Source: JANYGA01 sp031420415 (lineage in GTDB: Bacteria; Vulcanimicrobiota; Vulcanimicrobiia; Vulcanimicrobiales; Vulcanimicrobiaceae). From it: a stretch of DNA of 64,000 bases. This document shows, in pieces, positions 16,418-24,565 of this stretch. Every line of letters starts with the position of its first letter. Within the stretch, counting starts at the first letter, position 1. The translations under genes were made by a program, and so were the position numbers. Below the pieces are notes generated by a model. The model did no database searches. It saw nothing but the letters and a program-made list of their open reading frames with translations, and was not told the origin of the DNA. The DNA lies in NCBI GenBank assembly GCA_031420415.1, contig JANOMT010000029.1:62001-126000 (forward strand), given 5' to 3'.

Positions 16418-17977
16418 ATGAAACGAACGAACGATTCGAAGGGCGGCGGGGCTCGAACGACGGTGTGGGTCGCAAGCGACCATTGCACGCCGCATCATTC
16501 TGCGCTCGCCGGGTGCGATCGTGCGTCGACGCGCGTCCTGATGATCGAATCGCTCGCATCGTGGCGCGAAAAGCCATATCACAAACGCAAGCTCGTGCTG
16601 ATCTTCGCGGCGATGCGCGGATTCGCAGACGATCTCGGTGCGGACGGCTGGACCGTCGACTACCACGCGGAGTGTGACGATCTCGCGGCGGCTCTTGCAG
16701 CTCATGTCGCCTCCGCGGTTCCGACGCGGGTGCTCACGATGATGGCCTCCGATTATGGCGAGATCGATCGCATGCGCTCGGCTCTAGCCATTCACGATCT
16801 CGAGATCGCGGAGACGCCGCATGCAAACTTCGTCTCGACAGGCGATGACTTTGCGGAGCTCTTTTCGCGCGGCCAAGCGCGCGTGACGATGGAGAATTTC
16901 TACCGAAAGATGCGCAAGAAGACGGGTCTCCTCATGGAGGGCGGCGAGCCCGTTGGCGGCGCGTGGAATTTCGACGCCGACAATCGCGAGCCGCCCAAAA
17001 AAGGCATGCGTTTTCCCGCCGAGCCAATCGTTCCGATTCGGCCGCACGTCCGCGACGTTATCGCGATGGTGGAGCGCCTTTTCCCCGATCACCCCGGGGT
17101 CATCGGCGATTTCGATATCCCGACGACGCGCGCCGACGCGCTCGCCTACGCAGACGACTTTTTCGCGCACCGAATGGACAAATTCGGACCGTACGAAGAT
17201 GCCATGGTGCGTGGCGAAGCGCGGCTCTATCACTCGAAGCTTTCGGCTGCGATCAACGTCGGCTTGCTCCACCCGCTCGAACTCTGCGAACGCGCGGAAC
17301 TCGCGTATCGCAACGGGGACGCGCGACTCGCATCGGTCGAGGGATTCGTGCGGCAACTCATCGGCTGGCGCGAATACATTTGGCAGACGTACTGGCGGTT
17401 GATGCCCGAGTACCGTGACCGCAACACGCTCGGCGCCGATCTGCCCGTGCCCGCATTCTATCTCGATGGCGAGACCGATATGGCGTGTCAGCGCGAAGCG
17501 CACCGGTTCGTTCGCGAACTCGGCTGGGCGCATCATATCCTGCGGCTGATGGTGCTCGGAAATTTCGCGCTGATCGCGGGCATCGATCCGCAAGCGATGA
17601 CGGATTGGTTCTGGTACATGTTCGTCGACGGCTACGATTGGGTGATGGCGCCAAACGTCATCGGGATGACGCTCCACGCCGACGGCGGGTTCGTCGGAAC
17701 GAAGCCCTACGCGGCATCTGCGAATTACATCAACAAAATGAGCGACTATTGCTCGGGATGCCGTTACGATCCTAAGAAAACGATCGGCGACGACGCATGT
17801 CCGTATAATTCACTATATTGGGATTTTATGGCACGGCACGAGGAGCGCTTCGCGAAAAATATGCGGATGTCGCTACCGATTCGAAACTGGCGTGGCCGCG
17901 ATCCTGAAACGAAGTTGGCGATTCGGGAGCGCGCGGCCGAGTTGAGAGCGAAGTTGCGCGCGGGCGAGCGAATCTAA
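16418..17977 (+). CDS. Iron-sulfur bacterial photolyase/cryptochrome (PhrB, DPRP family)
   Basis: This protein of about 519 residues begins near VWVASDHCTPHHSAL and contains an N-terminal antenna-chromophore domain followed by the helical FAD domain. The segment FVRQLIGWREYIWQTYWRLMP and MTDWFWYMFVDGYDWVM are characteristic of the DPRP group. The C-terminal YCSGCRYDPKK and DACPYNSLYW supply cysteines for the [4Fe-4S] cluster of FeS-type (6-4) photolyases. It would repair UV photoproducts in DNA using blue light, sensible for a phototroph. The start is uncertain: ATG 16418 is chosen, but ATG 16391 is also in frame and neither has a strong ribosome-binding site. Confidence 0.9.
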   Translation: MKRTNDSKGGGARTTVWVASDHCTPHHSALAGCDRASTRVLMIESLASWREKPYHKRKLVLIFAAMRGFADDLGADGWTVDYHAECDDLAAALAAHVASAVPTRVLTMMASDYGEIDRMRSALAIHDLEIAETPHANFVSTGDDFAELFSRGQARVTMENFYRKMRKKTGLLMEGGEPVGGAWNFDADNREPPKKGMRFPAEPIVPIRPHVRDVIAMVERLFPDHPGVIGDFDIPTTRADALAYADDFFAHRMDKFGPYEDAMVRGEARLYHSKLSAAINVGLLHPLELCERAELAYRNGDARLASVEGFVRQLIGWREYIWQTYWRLMPEYRDRNTLGADLPVPAFYLDGETDMACQREAHRFVRELGWAHHILRLMVLGNFALIAGIDPQAMTDWFWYMFVDGYDWVMAPNVIGMTLHADGGFVGTKPYAASANYINKMSDYCSGCRYDPKKTIGDDACPYNSLYWDFMARHEERFAKNMRMSLPIRNWRGRDPETKLAIRERAAELRAKLRAGERI

Positions 17978-18054
17978 GAGAGTCGTGCTCGCGCGCCACG
18001 AGCTTTCGTCGGACCAATGCCGTCGGCCGGTCGGCGAGCCGTCGATAGCGTCGG

Positions 18055-19962
18055 CTATGTAAGTTGTAATTCGCGCTTCGTCGTGACCGCGCCGTGTTGT
18101 GCGACGACGCGGCGAACCATCGCCATGATCGTAAGCATCGGGTTTACGCCGCTCGCCTGCGGAAAGAGCGATGCATCGGCGACCAGCAGATTCTCGTAGC
18201 CCCACACGCGCCCGCTCGGATCGACGACCGACGTCATCGGATCGGCGCCCATCGACGCCGTGCCCATTTGGTGCGCGGAGAAGAACGTCTGCCGGTTCGA
18301 TGCGATCCCGATTCGCGCGATCTGCTCGGCGAATGCGGTACGCGCCGTTGCATTCCAATCGGATCGTTCGATGATGATTGGTTTCGTGTGTAGCGTCGAG
18401 ATGCGGGTCGCACCCGCGGCGAAGGCGAGATCGAACATGCCGACGAGGCCCGCGAGGAGATGCTCGCCATCATGCGGCGAGACGGTGTAGCGAATCTGCC
18501 CTTCATCGTCGAGATCGATCGAGCCCGGATCGCGATCGCGCGTTACCGCGATGAGCGTTGCGGCATTACGCGCACACATCATCGCGTCCGCGTGTTCGGC
18601 GCGACTCGTCCATGGGACCGAGAGCGCGGCGAGGCCCGGATGAATGGGCGCCGTTTCGATCTTCGAGCCGTAGTTGCCGGTGCGATAATTGAACGCATCG
18701 GAATACGCGCTCTGCATCGGACCCGCCCACGGATCGATGTGGTGATCGAATTGGGTAAAACACGCGGAGACCGGATGTAAGAAGAGACGTTTACCCAGCA
18801 TCGGATGGCGGACGCCACTACGCGCGAGGATGCCGGGCGTGCGCAACGTACCGCCGGAGACCACGTACGTATCGGCGACGATCGTGAACGTGCGTACGTC
18901 GCCCGGCGCGACCGTCTGCTCGACGGTCACGTTGTGCGCGCGGCTTCCGGAAAGGGCGATGCGCGCGGCGCGTGCGTTTGCGTAAATGGTACCGCCCGCG
19001 GCAGGCACGTCGGGGAGGAACGCGCGCGGCGTCGATTTTTTCTTGCCGTACGCGCATCCGAGGCCGCAGTATCCGCAGCCATCGCCGCAATCGGGCGAGG
19101 CGTTGCGCGGCATGGCATCGCTGTGGATTCCGAGCGCCTTTGCCCCATCGAGGATGACGCGATTGCTCGCGTTGTGCGTCGCGACGGGCGCGAGTTCGAG
19201 TTCGGCTTCGAGTTCCGCGTAGTGCGGCGCGAGTTCGGCTGCGAGACCCGCGATGCCGGTCTCTGCTTCCCACTCCGCTGCGACGCGTTCGGCGAGACGG
19301 AACGACGTGCACCAATTGACGGTCGTGCCGCCACCGAGCGTCGCACCCGCAAGGATCGCGACGCCGAGATCTTTCGACGATGTAAGACCCGCATCGAGAT
19401 AGAGCGCCGACATATCGATCTCGCGCTGCCGAAACGATTGCGCGTTGAAGGCAGCGCCTGCCTCCAGCACGATGACACGTTTGCCCGCACGTGCGAAGGC
19501 ACTTGCAGCGACGCCGCCGCCGGCACCGCTGCCGATGACGACGACGTCGGCATGGACGGTTTCACCGTCGCGAGCGATCGCGAGCGGGAGTGTCGCGTCA
19601 TCGTAGGCGCGATCGTCACGCGGACCAGGATAGCCGATTCGGTCCCACGTCGGATTGGGATTGCCATCGTCGCTTTCCGCATATGCCAAAAAGAGCGCGA
19701 GGCGTTTGAGTGCTTGATAGCCGCTGCGTAACTTCGCGACCGGCGAATTCGCGAGCGCGCGGAGCGTTGCCGCGCGAATTTTCTCCGAACCGCGCATCGG
19801 CAACGCGAGAAGATCGAGCAGCTGCCGTAATTCTGCCGCGCGACCAGGTGTCAGCTCGTCGATCGCCTCAGCCGCATAATGCGTGACGCGATCGATGCGC
19901 GCATCTTCGGGTGCGAAGGTCGCAACGATGGCGCGGAGCGTCGTGAGATGGCGGGCGTCCAT
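18055..19962 (-). CDS. GMC-family FAD oxidoreductase, long-chain alcohol oxidase-like
   Basis: This 635-residue protein has about 135 N-terminal residues of helical sequence, then the FAD-binding VVVIGSGAGGGVAASAFARAG and VLEAG. A Cys-rich loop, CGDGCGYCGLGCAYGKK, follows, as in fatty-alcohol-oxidase-type GMC proteins. The C-terminal FFSAHQMGTASMGADP and ASGVNPMLTIMAM contain the usual active-site His and the FAD contact. AAAGG precedes the ATG. It begins 16 bp after bchL on the same strand, so it is probably co-transcribed from the bchL promoter. A link to pigment or lipid alcohol oxidation is inferred from position only. Confidence 0.88.
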   Translation of the reverse strand: MDARHLTTLRAIVATFAPEDARIDRVTHYAAEAIDELTPGRAAELRQLLDLLALPMRGSEKIRAATLRALANSPVAKLRSGYQALKRLALFLAYAESDDGNPNPTWDRIGYPGPRDDRAYDDATLPLAIARDGETVHADVVVIGSGAGGGVAASAFARAGKRVIVLEAGAAFNAQSFRQREIDMSALYLDAGLTSSKDLGVAILAGATLGGGTTVNWCTSFRLAERVAAEWEAETGIAGLAAELAPHYAELEAELELAPVATHNASNRVILDGAKALGIHSDAMPRNASPDCGDGCGYCGLGCAYGKKKSTPRAFLPDVPAAGGTIYANARAARIALSGSRAHNVTVEQTVAPGDVRTFTIVADTYVVSGGTLRTPGILARSGVRHPMLGKRLFLHPVSACFTQFDHHIDPWAGPMQSAYSDAFNYRTGNYGSKIETAPIHPGLAALSVPWTSRAEHADAMMCARNAATLIAVTRDRDPGSIDLDDEGQIRYTVSPHDGEHLLAGLVGMFDLAFAAGATRISTLHTKPIIIERSDWNATARTAFAEQIARIGIASNRQTFFSAHQMGTASMGADPMTSVVDPSGRVWGYENLLVADASLFPQASGVNPMLTIMAMVRRVVAQHGAVTTKRELQLT

Positions 19963-19978
19963 CGGGACCTTTCTCGAG

Positions 19979-20815
19979 CTAGATCGCCATCGCTGGAGCC
20001 GGAATATTCGCGGGACGTACGTAGTCGGCGCCGAGCTGCGTGAAGAGTTCGCGTTCGGGAATCGGGGTCGGAAGCGTGAGCGGGACGCCGGCGAGCATGC
20101 GATCGGCGAGTTCCATCCACGGCGCGCCGAGTTCGCCCGTGCTATCCATCTCGAAGACGGTCTGTGCGGTAAGGCGCGATTTGCGTACGCCGTCGTTCTC
20201 GGGAATGCACGTCAAACACACGGTGCCGATGCGCTTCGCGAACGGGCCGACGAGTTCATCGTTCGATGCGCGGTTCGCGACGATACCGGCGAGTTGGCCG
20301 CCACCTGTTTTGTGCTTGATCCCGATCGCCGTCGCGATGCGGTTCGCAGCGAAGATCGAATCGAAGTCGTTGGTCGCGACGATGATGACCTGTTCGCTGT
20401 GTTGGAGCGGAGCCGAAAAACCGCCGCAGACGACGTCGCCCAGAACGTCGAATACCATCACGTCGTACTGCTTGTAGACGCCGAATTTTTCGAGCAATTT
20501 TACCGTCTCGCCGACCACGTAACCGCCGCAGCCCGCACCTGCCGGTGGTCCGCCCGCTTCGACGCAATCGACGCCGTATTTGCCGCGGAAGATGATTTCA
20601 TCGCGTTCGATTTCTTCGGTTTTGAACTTGTACGAAGAAAGAACTTCGACGACGGTCGGGATCAAGTTGCCCGTCAGTGTGAATGTCGAGTCGTGCTTGG
20701 GGTCGCAGCCGACCTGGATCGTCTTGCGCCCCAAGCGCCCGAACGCGGCTGAAAGATTGGACGAGAACGTGCTCTTGCCGATGCCGCCCTTACCGTAAAC
20801 CGCGATTCTGAGCAT
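19979..20815 (-). CDS. bchL: Light-independent protochlorophyllide reductase iron protein BchL
   Basis: This nitrogenase-like ATPase has 278 residues from ATG 20815; a GTG at 20827 would add four. It has the P-loop GKGGIGKST (residues 8-16), the switch regions and two Cys ligands for a bridging [4Fe-4S] cluster (PPAGAGCGGYV and GDVVCGGFSAPL). YDVMVFDVLGDVVCGGF favours BchL over BchX. It transfers electrons to BchNB to reduce ring D of protochlorophyllide in the dark and is oxygen sensitive. bchN and bchB are not in the window. The promoter carries the same palindrome as bchH and bchM, and a GMC oxidoreductase gene follows 16 bp downstream. Confidence 0.96.
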   Translation of the reverse strand: MLRIAVYGKGGIGKSTFSSNLSAAFGRLGRKTIQVGCDPKHDSTFTLTGNLIPTVVEVLSSYKFKTEEIERDEIIFRGKYGVDCVEAGGPPAGAGCGGYVVGETVKLLEKFGVYKQYDVMVFDVLGDVVCGGFSAPLQHSEQVIIVATNDFDSIFAANRIATAIGIKHKTGGGQLAGIVANRASNDELVGPFAKRIGTVCLTCIPENDGVRKSRLTAQTVFEMDSTGELGAPWMELADRMLAGVPLTLPTPIPERELFTQLGADYVRPANIPAPAMAI

Positions 20816-20848
20816 TCGAGACCCCACACTACGTCGAAGGTATGACTT

Positions 20849-20892
20849 ACGCTACGCCTGGGCTCGCTTTGGGGACGGTGACACGGCTCACC
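20849..20892 (-). promoter_or_regulatory. bchL promoter: Crp/Fnr-type palindrome plus -10
   Basis: Reading towards bchL, the 16-bp element at 20892-20877 is GGTGA-N6-TCACC. After exactly 22 bp comes TAGCGTAA (TAGCGT at 20854-20849). If TAGCGT is the -10, transcription starts near 20842 and the palindrome is centred near -42.5, which is class II activator geometry. The identical element and spacing occur at bchH. The site is also 23 bp before the divergent kinase gene. Confidence 0.65.
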
Positions 20893-20914
20893 GGCGCGAA
20901 CGCTCGAAGACACC

Positions 20915-21544
20915 GTGATCGTCACCATTTCGCGCTCCTACGGCGCCGCGGGCCTCGCCGTCGCCGACGGGACGGCCACGGCACTCGGCTACGAGCTCCT
21001 CACCGACGACCTTCCGAAAGCCGTTGCCGCGCGACTTGGGACGTCGCCCGCGGTCGTCGCCGAGCGCGCGTCGCTCGGTCGATCGCTTTCGGAGCGTATC
21101 ATCAGCAGTCTCGGGGCGGGCACGCCCGAAACGGTCTCACCCGCCGCGACACCTCTGCCGGGCGACTTCGATGAAGCGATGCGTCGCGAGATCGAACGCA
21201 CGATTCGCGACCGCGCGGACGTGGGCGATGTCGTGATTCTCGGCCGCAACGCGGGTGCGGTGCTCGCGGGTCGCACCGATCTCGTCTGCGTTTTCCTGCA
21301 TGGGGCGAAGTCGTGGCGCGTGGCGAGGCTCGTCGCCGCGTTCGGTCAGAACCCCGAGGATGCCGCAAACGATATCGATCGCGTCGATGCCGCGCGACGG
21401 TCGTTTGCGAAAGAACGCTACAAAATGACGTGGGGCGATAGGCGCCACTACGATCTCGTCGTCGACGCGTCGCGGTTCGGCGTGCACGGTACGATCGCGA
21501 CGATCGTTGCGGCCGTGCGCGCGGCGGAAACGGGGGCACCGTGA
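20915..21544 (+). CDS. Cytidylate-kinase-like nucleotide kinase
   Basis: This 209-residue protein starts at GTG 20915 with IVTISRSYGAAGLAVADGTA, a P-loop region as in the cytidylate_kin2 family (PF13189). Then come GDVVILGRNAGAVLAG and a lid-like region RRSFAKERYKMTWGDRRHYDLVVD. The glycine-rich loop is short and lacks the classical GKS/T, as is common in this family. Members are found with secondary transporters or as free proteins and their nucleotide specificity is often untested. Its stop overlaps the MFS transporter start by 4 bp, so the two are translationally coupled. Confidence 0.8.
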   Translation: MIVTISRSYGAAGLAVADGTATALGYELLTDDLPKAVAARLGTSPAVVAERASLGRSLSERIISSLGAGTPETVSPAATPLPGDFDEAMRREIERTIRDRADVGDVVILGRNAGAVLAGRTDLVCVFLHGAKSWRVARLVAAFGQNPEDAANDIDRVDAARRSFAKERYKMTWGDRRHYDLVVDASRFGVHGTIATIVAAVRAAETGAP

Positions 21545-22809
21545 GTGTCGTCAAGCCGCCGCTGTCGACGACGATGGAAACGTCGGTACCGAAGCGCTCG
21601 CCGGCACTTTTCGTGCCGTTTCGCTCGCGCGATTTTCGCCTGCTGTGGTTCGGTCTGCTCGTTTCGAACACGGGTACGTGGATGCAGATCACGGCTCTCG
21701 GCTATCTCGTCGTGAAGATGGCGGGTACTCCCGCGCTCGCTTCACTCGACGTCGGAATCCTCGGCGCGTGTTCGGCCGTGCCGGTCATCGCGCTCTCGCC
21801 GCTTGCGGGCGTGGTGGCCGATCGCTTTCCGCGACGGCTCGTGCTTTTTTGGACCAATGGATTCATCGTCGTGGCCGCACTCGTGCTCGCAATCCTCACG
21901 AGTACGGGGCACATCACGCTCTGGGAGATCTTCGTGCTCTCGAGTATTCGCGCGGCAACGGCGGCGTTCGACGCACCCGCGCGACAGAGTTGGGTGCCGT
22001 TGCTCGTGCCGCGCGAAGCACTGGGGAATGCGATCGGGCTCAACTCCGTTGCGTTCAACGCACCGAGCGTGCTCGGTCCGCCGGTCGCCGGGCTGCTCAT
22101 TCTTTCTGTCGGCGTCGCCGCGTCGTTTTACATCAACGCCGTACTGACATTCGGCGTCGTCGCCGCACTCGTGTTCATGAAACCCACACCGCCGAGTTCG
22201 ACCGTACGTGAAGGCGTGCTCGCATCGATCCTAGCGGGGGTGCGATACCTGCTCGGACATCCGGTCTTGCGTTCGGTGCTCGCGATGCTCGTGGTGACGT
22301 GTTTGCTCGTGCGTCCCTACGCTCAACTCTTGCCCGCGTATGCCGCGCACGTCGTACACGTCGATGCGCGCGGCCTCGGCATCTTGCTCGCGGCGACGGG
22401 TGCGGGCGCAATCGTCGGATCGCTCATCACCGCATTCGTCGGGGCAGATCGACGGGCGATCGTGTGGTTCGTGAGCGCGCTCGCGATGGCGCTGGGTACG
22501 ATCGTCCTTGGAACGGTACACGTCTTCGCCGTCGCCGTCGGCGTACTCGTCGTTATCGGATGCGCGGTGCTTTCGTTTGCGGGAAGTTCGAATGTGATGT
22601 TGCAATCGCTCTCCCCCGACGACATGCGTGGCCGGGCGATCTCGGTCTTCTCGATGATCATTCTCGGGCTCGTACCCGCGGGCTCGCTCGTGCTCGGTTC
22701 GCTCGCAACCGTTGCGGGGCTCGAGGCGAGTTTCGTTTCGGGTGGTGTCGTCGCGATCGTCGTCGCCGTCGCGATTTGGGCGACGAATCCGTCGCTACGC
22801 GCGGCGTGA
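21541..22809 (+). CDS. MFS transporter (MFS_3 / EntS-like exporter)
   Basis: This 422-residue protein has about 12 membrane helices. The start of the transporter, FRSRDFRLLWFGLLVSNTGT, and the loop GVVADRFPRRLVLF fit the MFS_3 group that includes enterobactin exporter EntS. APARQSWVPLLVPREALGNAIGLNS is another hallmark of that group. The second half has SPDDMRGRAISVFSMI. The substrate is unknown. It is coupled to the kinase gene upstream (GTGA overlap) and to the broken acyltransferase gene downstream by the same kind of overlap, suggesting a three-gene operon. Confidence 0.88.
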   Translation: MSVVKPPLSTTMETSVPKRSPALFVPFRSRDFRLLWFGLLVSNTGTWMQITALGYLVVKMAGTPALASLDVGILGACSAVPVIALSPLAGVVADRFPRRLVLFWTNGFIVVAALVLAILTSTGHITLWEIFVLSSIRAATAAFDAPARQSWVPLLVPREALGNAIGLNSVAFNAPSVLGPPVAGLLILSVGVAASFYINAVLTFGVVAALVFMKPTPPSSTVREGVLASILAGVRYLLGHPVLRSVLAMLVVTCLLVRPYAQLLPAYAAHVVHVDARGLGILLAATGAGAIVGSLITAFVGADRRAIVWFVSALAMALGTIVLGTVHVFAVAVGVLVVIGCAVLSFAGSSNVMLQSLSPDDMRGRAISVFSMIILGLVPAGSLVLGSLATVAGLEASFVSGGVVAIVVAVAIWATNPSLRAA

Positions 22810-23943
22810 GTAAGGGCGTGCGCGGCGGCGGCGAGCATCTCGCGCCACTCGACGGTTTGCGCGGGATCGCGATCGCGCTCGTCGTGTGGTTCCACCTCTG
22901 GGAGATCACGTGGTTGCGTGCAGACGCGCACCTCGGCCCGTTCACGATGAACCTCAACGCGATTCCCGAGGCGGGATTCATCGGCGTCGATCTCTTCTTT
23001 TTTTTGAGCGGCTTCGTGCTCTTCTTTCCGTATGCGCGCGCGCTCTTCGATGGAGGCGAGACGCCGACGCTCGCGACGTTTGATCGGCGTCGCGAGCGCG
23101 TTCGGTTGGGCGCAATTTGCCTCTCCGGGCGATGCCGCCGTGCAACTCGCCTCACACGCATTCTTTGTCCACATATGGTCGAACGATACGTTCGGCGGGA
23201 TCAACGGCGTGCTCTGGTCGCTCGCGATCGAGGTGCAATTTTACGTGCTCTTCCCGGCGATCGCGTGGTGCGCGATGCGACGGCCGTTGCCGACGCTTGC
23301 CGCACTCGCTGCGATCGGGCTTGGATACCGCCTCATCATCGCGCCACATGCCGATGCGTTGCATCAGATGCAACAATTACCGGGCACGATCGATCTTTTC
23401 GCGGCCGGAATGTTCGCGGCGTACGTCTACCGGGGCCTCGCGACGGGCGCTCCGAAACTCGCTTCGCGGGGGCCGCTCTGGACAGCGGTCGCGATCGTCG
23501 GTTTGGTCGCGACGGTCTCCGTCTTCCGGGGTGCCTTCGACGCGCGGCTCGCTCCGAATTGGCCGACGTTGTGGTACGTCTGGGGGCGAACGGAACTCGC
23601 CGCGAGTTTCATCGTGCTCACGATCGGCTCGCTCTATGCGGTTCCGCTGTGGCAGCGAGCCCTGGCGAATCCCGCCCTCACGTTTCTTTCACTGATCTCG
23701 TATAATTTATATTTGTACCATCAGCTCATCGCACGCGCGCTTTTGGCCGCGCACGTGCCCGAGTGGGTCGGCGCGAGCGAGAAGTCCGACGGCTCGTGGG
23801 GTATCGCGTTCAGCATCGTAGCGCTTGTGGTATCACTCAGGGTCGCTTGGGTCCTCACGGTCGCGGTAGAAATTCCTCTTCTCCAATGTGGCACGAGCGC
23901 CGTCGGCGCAGCCAAGCCGAATTTCAGCTCGGCCCGCATGTAG
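22806..23943 (+). pseudogene. Acyltransferase family 3 membrane protein, frameshifted and internally deleted
   Basis: The first frame starts at GTG 22806, overlapping the MFS stop, and reads HLAPLDGLRGIAIALVVWFH and GVDLFFFLSGFVLFF, the normal start of OafA/acyltransferase_3 proteins. Near 23080-23100 the similarity moves to the +1 frame, which continues IWSNDTFGGINGVLWSLAIE and several more membrane helices to the stop at 23943. The expected segment with the conserved RR...P.YW and the next helix is largely absent at the junction. Both a deletion and a frameshift therefore seem to have happened there. The protein would have O-acylated a surface glycan. An assembly error is also possible. Confidence 0.75.
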
Positions 23944-23975
23944 TAAGAACGTTTCGGGGGAACGAAGGCTCCCGT

Positions 23976-24008
23976 GCGGGCATCTTAGTAGTGTAGCCCG
24001 CCCTTTTT
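23976..24008 (+). terminator. Candidate rho-independent terminator
   Basis: GCGGGC (23976-23981) and GCCCGC (23996-24001) can pair around a 14-base loop and are followed by CCTTTTTAA. The stem is only 6 bp, so it would be weak. It lies 32 bp after the acyltransferase remnant. Confidence 0.4.
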
Positions 24009-24025
24009 AATTCTGAGGTATCGCC

Positions 24026-24238
24026 ATGGTAGATGACAAGAAACCGACGACCACGTGGCCCGAACTTGCCGAGGGTCTTTACGGATTCCTGACCGGCCGC
24101 GGCGCGACGATCGAGTACGCGTTCGATAATATGGAAGTCTGGGTGCCGAGCACGGCGCATGCTGAGTCACCGTCGGCAAAGTGGAAAGTCAACGGAACGC
24201 TACGGATTCGCACGAGCGAAGCCAAGAGCGGGCACTAG
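24026..24238 (+). CDS. Hypothetical protein, 70 residues (maybe the 5' half of a split gene)
   Basis: The sequence begins MVDDKKPTTTWPELAEGLYGFLTGRG and continues with beta-strand-like segments (TIEYAFDNMEVWVP, WKVNGTLRIRT). No family is recognised. A frame of related character begins 8 bp after the stop. The end of this protein and the start of the next both look like consecutive strands of one beta-rich domain, so a single gene of about 178 codons broken by a frameshift near 24236 is possible. Confidence 0.5.
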   Translation: MVDDKKPTTTWPELAEGLYGFLTGRGATIEYAFDNMEVWVPSTAHAESPSAKWKVNGTLRIRTSEAKSGH

Positions 24239-24245
24239 GGTCCAC

Positions 24246-24563
24246 GTGGCCGCAAACGTCGAGATCACGGGTCATCTCGAGCTCTCGCTCGACGACGAAC
24301 ACGTCATCGACGTGACGGCGCAGGGGTCGCGCATTAGCGCCGAGATCGGGAACTTCGGCCCCAAACGGCCGGGGTTGCGCTTCATCGGGTCGAGTGCGCT
24401 TCTCGCGCGCCGTCTTTCGCGCGTCTTGGACGCTCGAAAATTAACTCTTGCGATCACACGGGAAGGCAAGACCCTCGCGGAAATCGGCGCGGGCGTGCCG
24501 AGCAACCCGATCGCAAGACTGCTGGGGTTCGGACGCGTACGCGTGTTTGGAAAGAAGAAATAG
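24246..24563 (+). CDS. Hypothetical protein, 105 residues (maybe the 3' half of a split gene)
   Basis: A GTG at 24246 with AGGG seven bases before it opens this frame. It reads ANVEITGHLELSLDDEHVID, then a basic helix-like stretch (LLARRLSRVLDARKL), and ends FGKKK. The stop is 2 bp before the next gene, an SDR protein. No family is recognised. See the preceding entry: this may be a separate coupled gene or the continuation of a frameshifted one. Confidence 0.5.
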   Translation: MAANVEITGHLELSLDDEHVIDVTAQGSRISAEIGNFGPKRPGLRFIGSSALLARRLSRVLDARKLTLAITREGKTLAEIGAGVPSNPIARLLGFGRVRVFGKKK

Positions 24564-24565
24564 GA

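Noticed and set aside
19979..20815. Assignment of the iron protein as BchX or NifH
   Set aside because: Sequence around the second Cys (DVLGDVVCGGFSAPL) and the overall pattern are BchL-like.
22299..22805. Upstream extension of the acyltransferase frame into the MFS gene
   Set aside because: The extension is arginine-rich out-of-frame translation of the transporter; the acyltransferase begins at GTG 22806.
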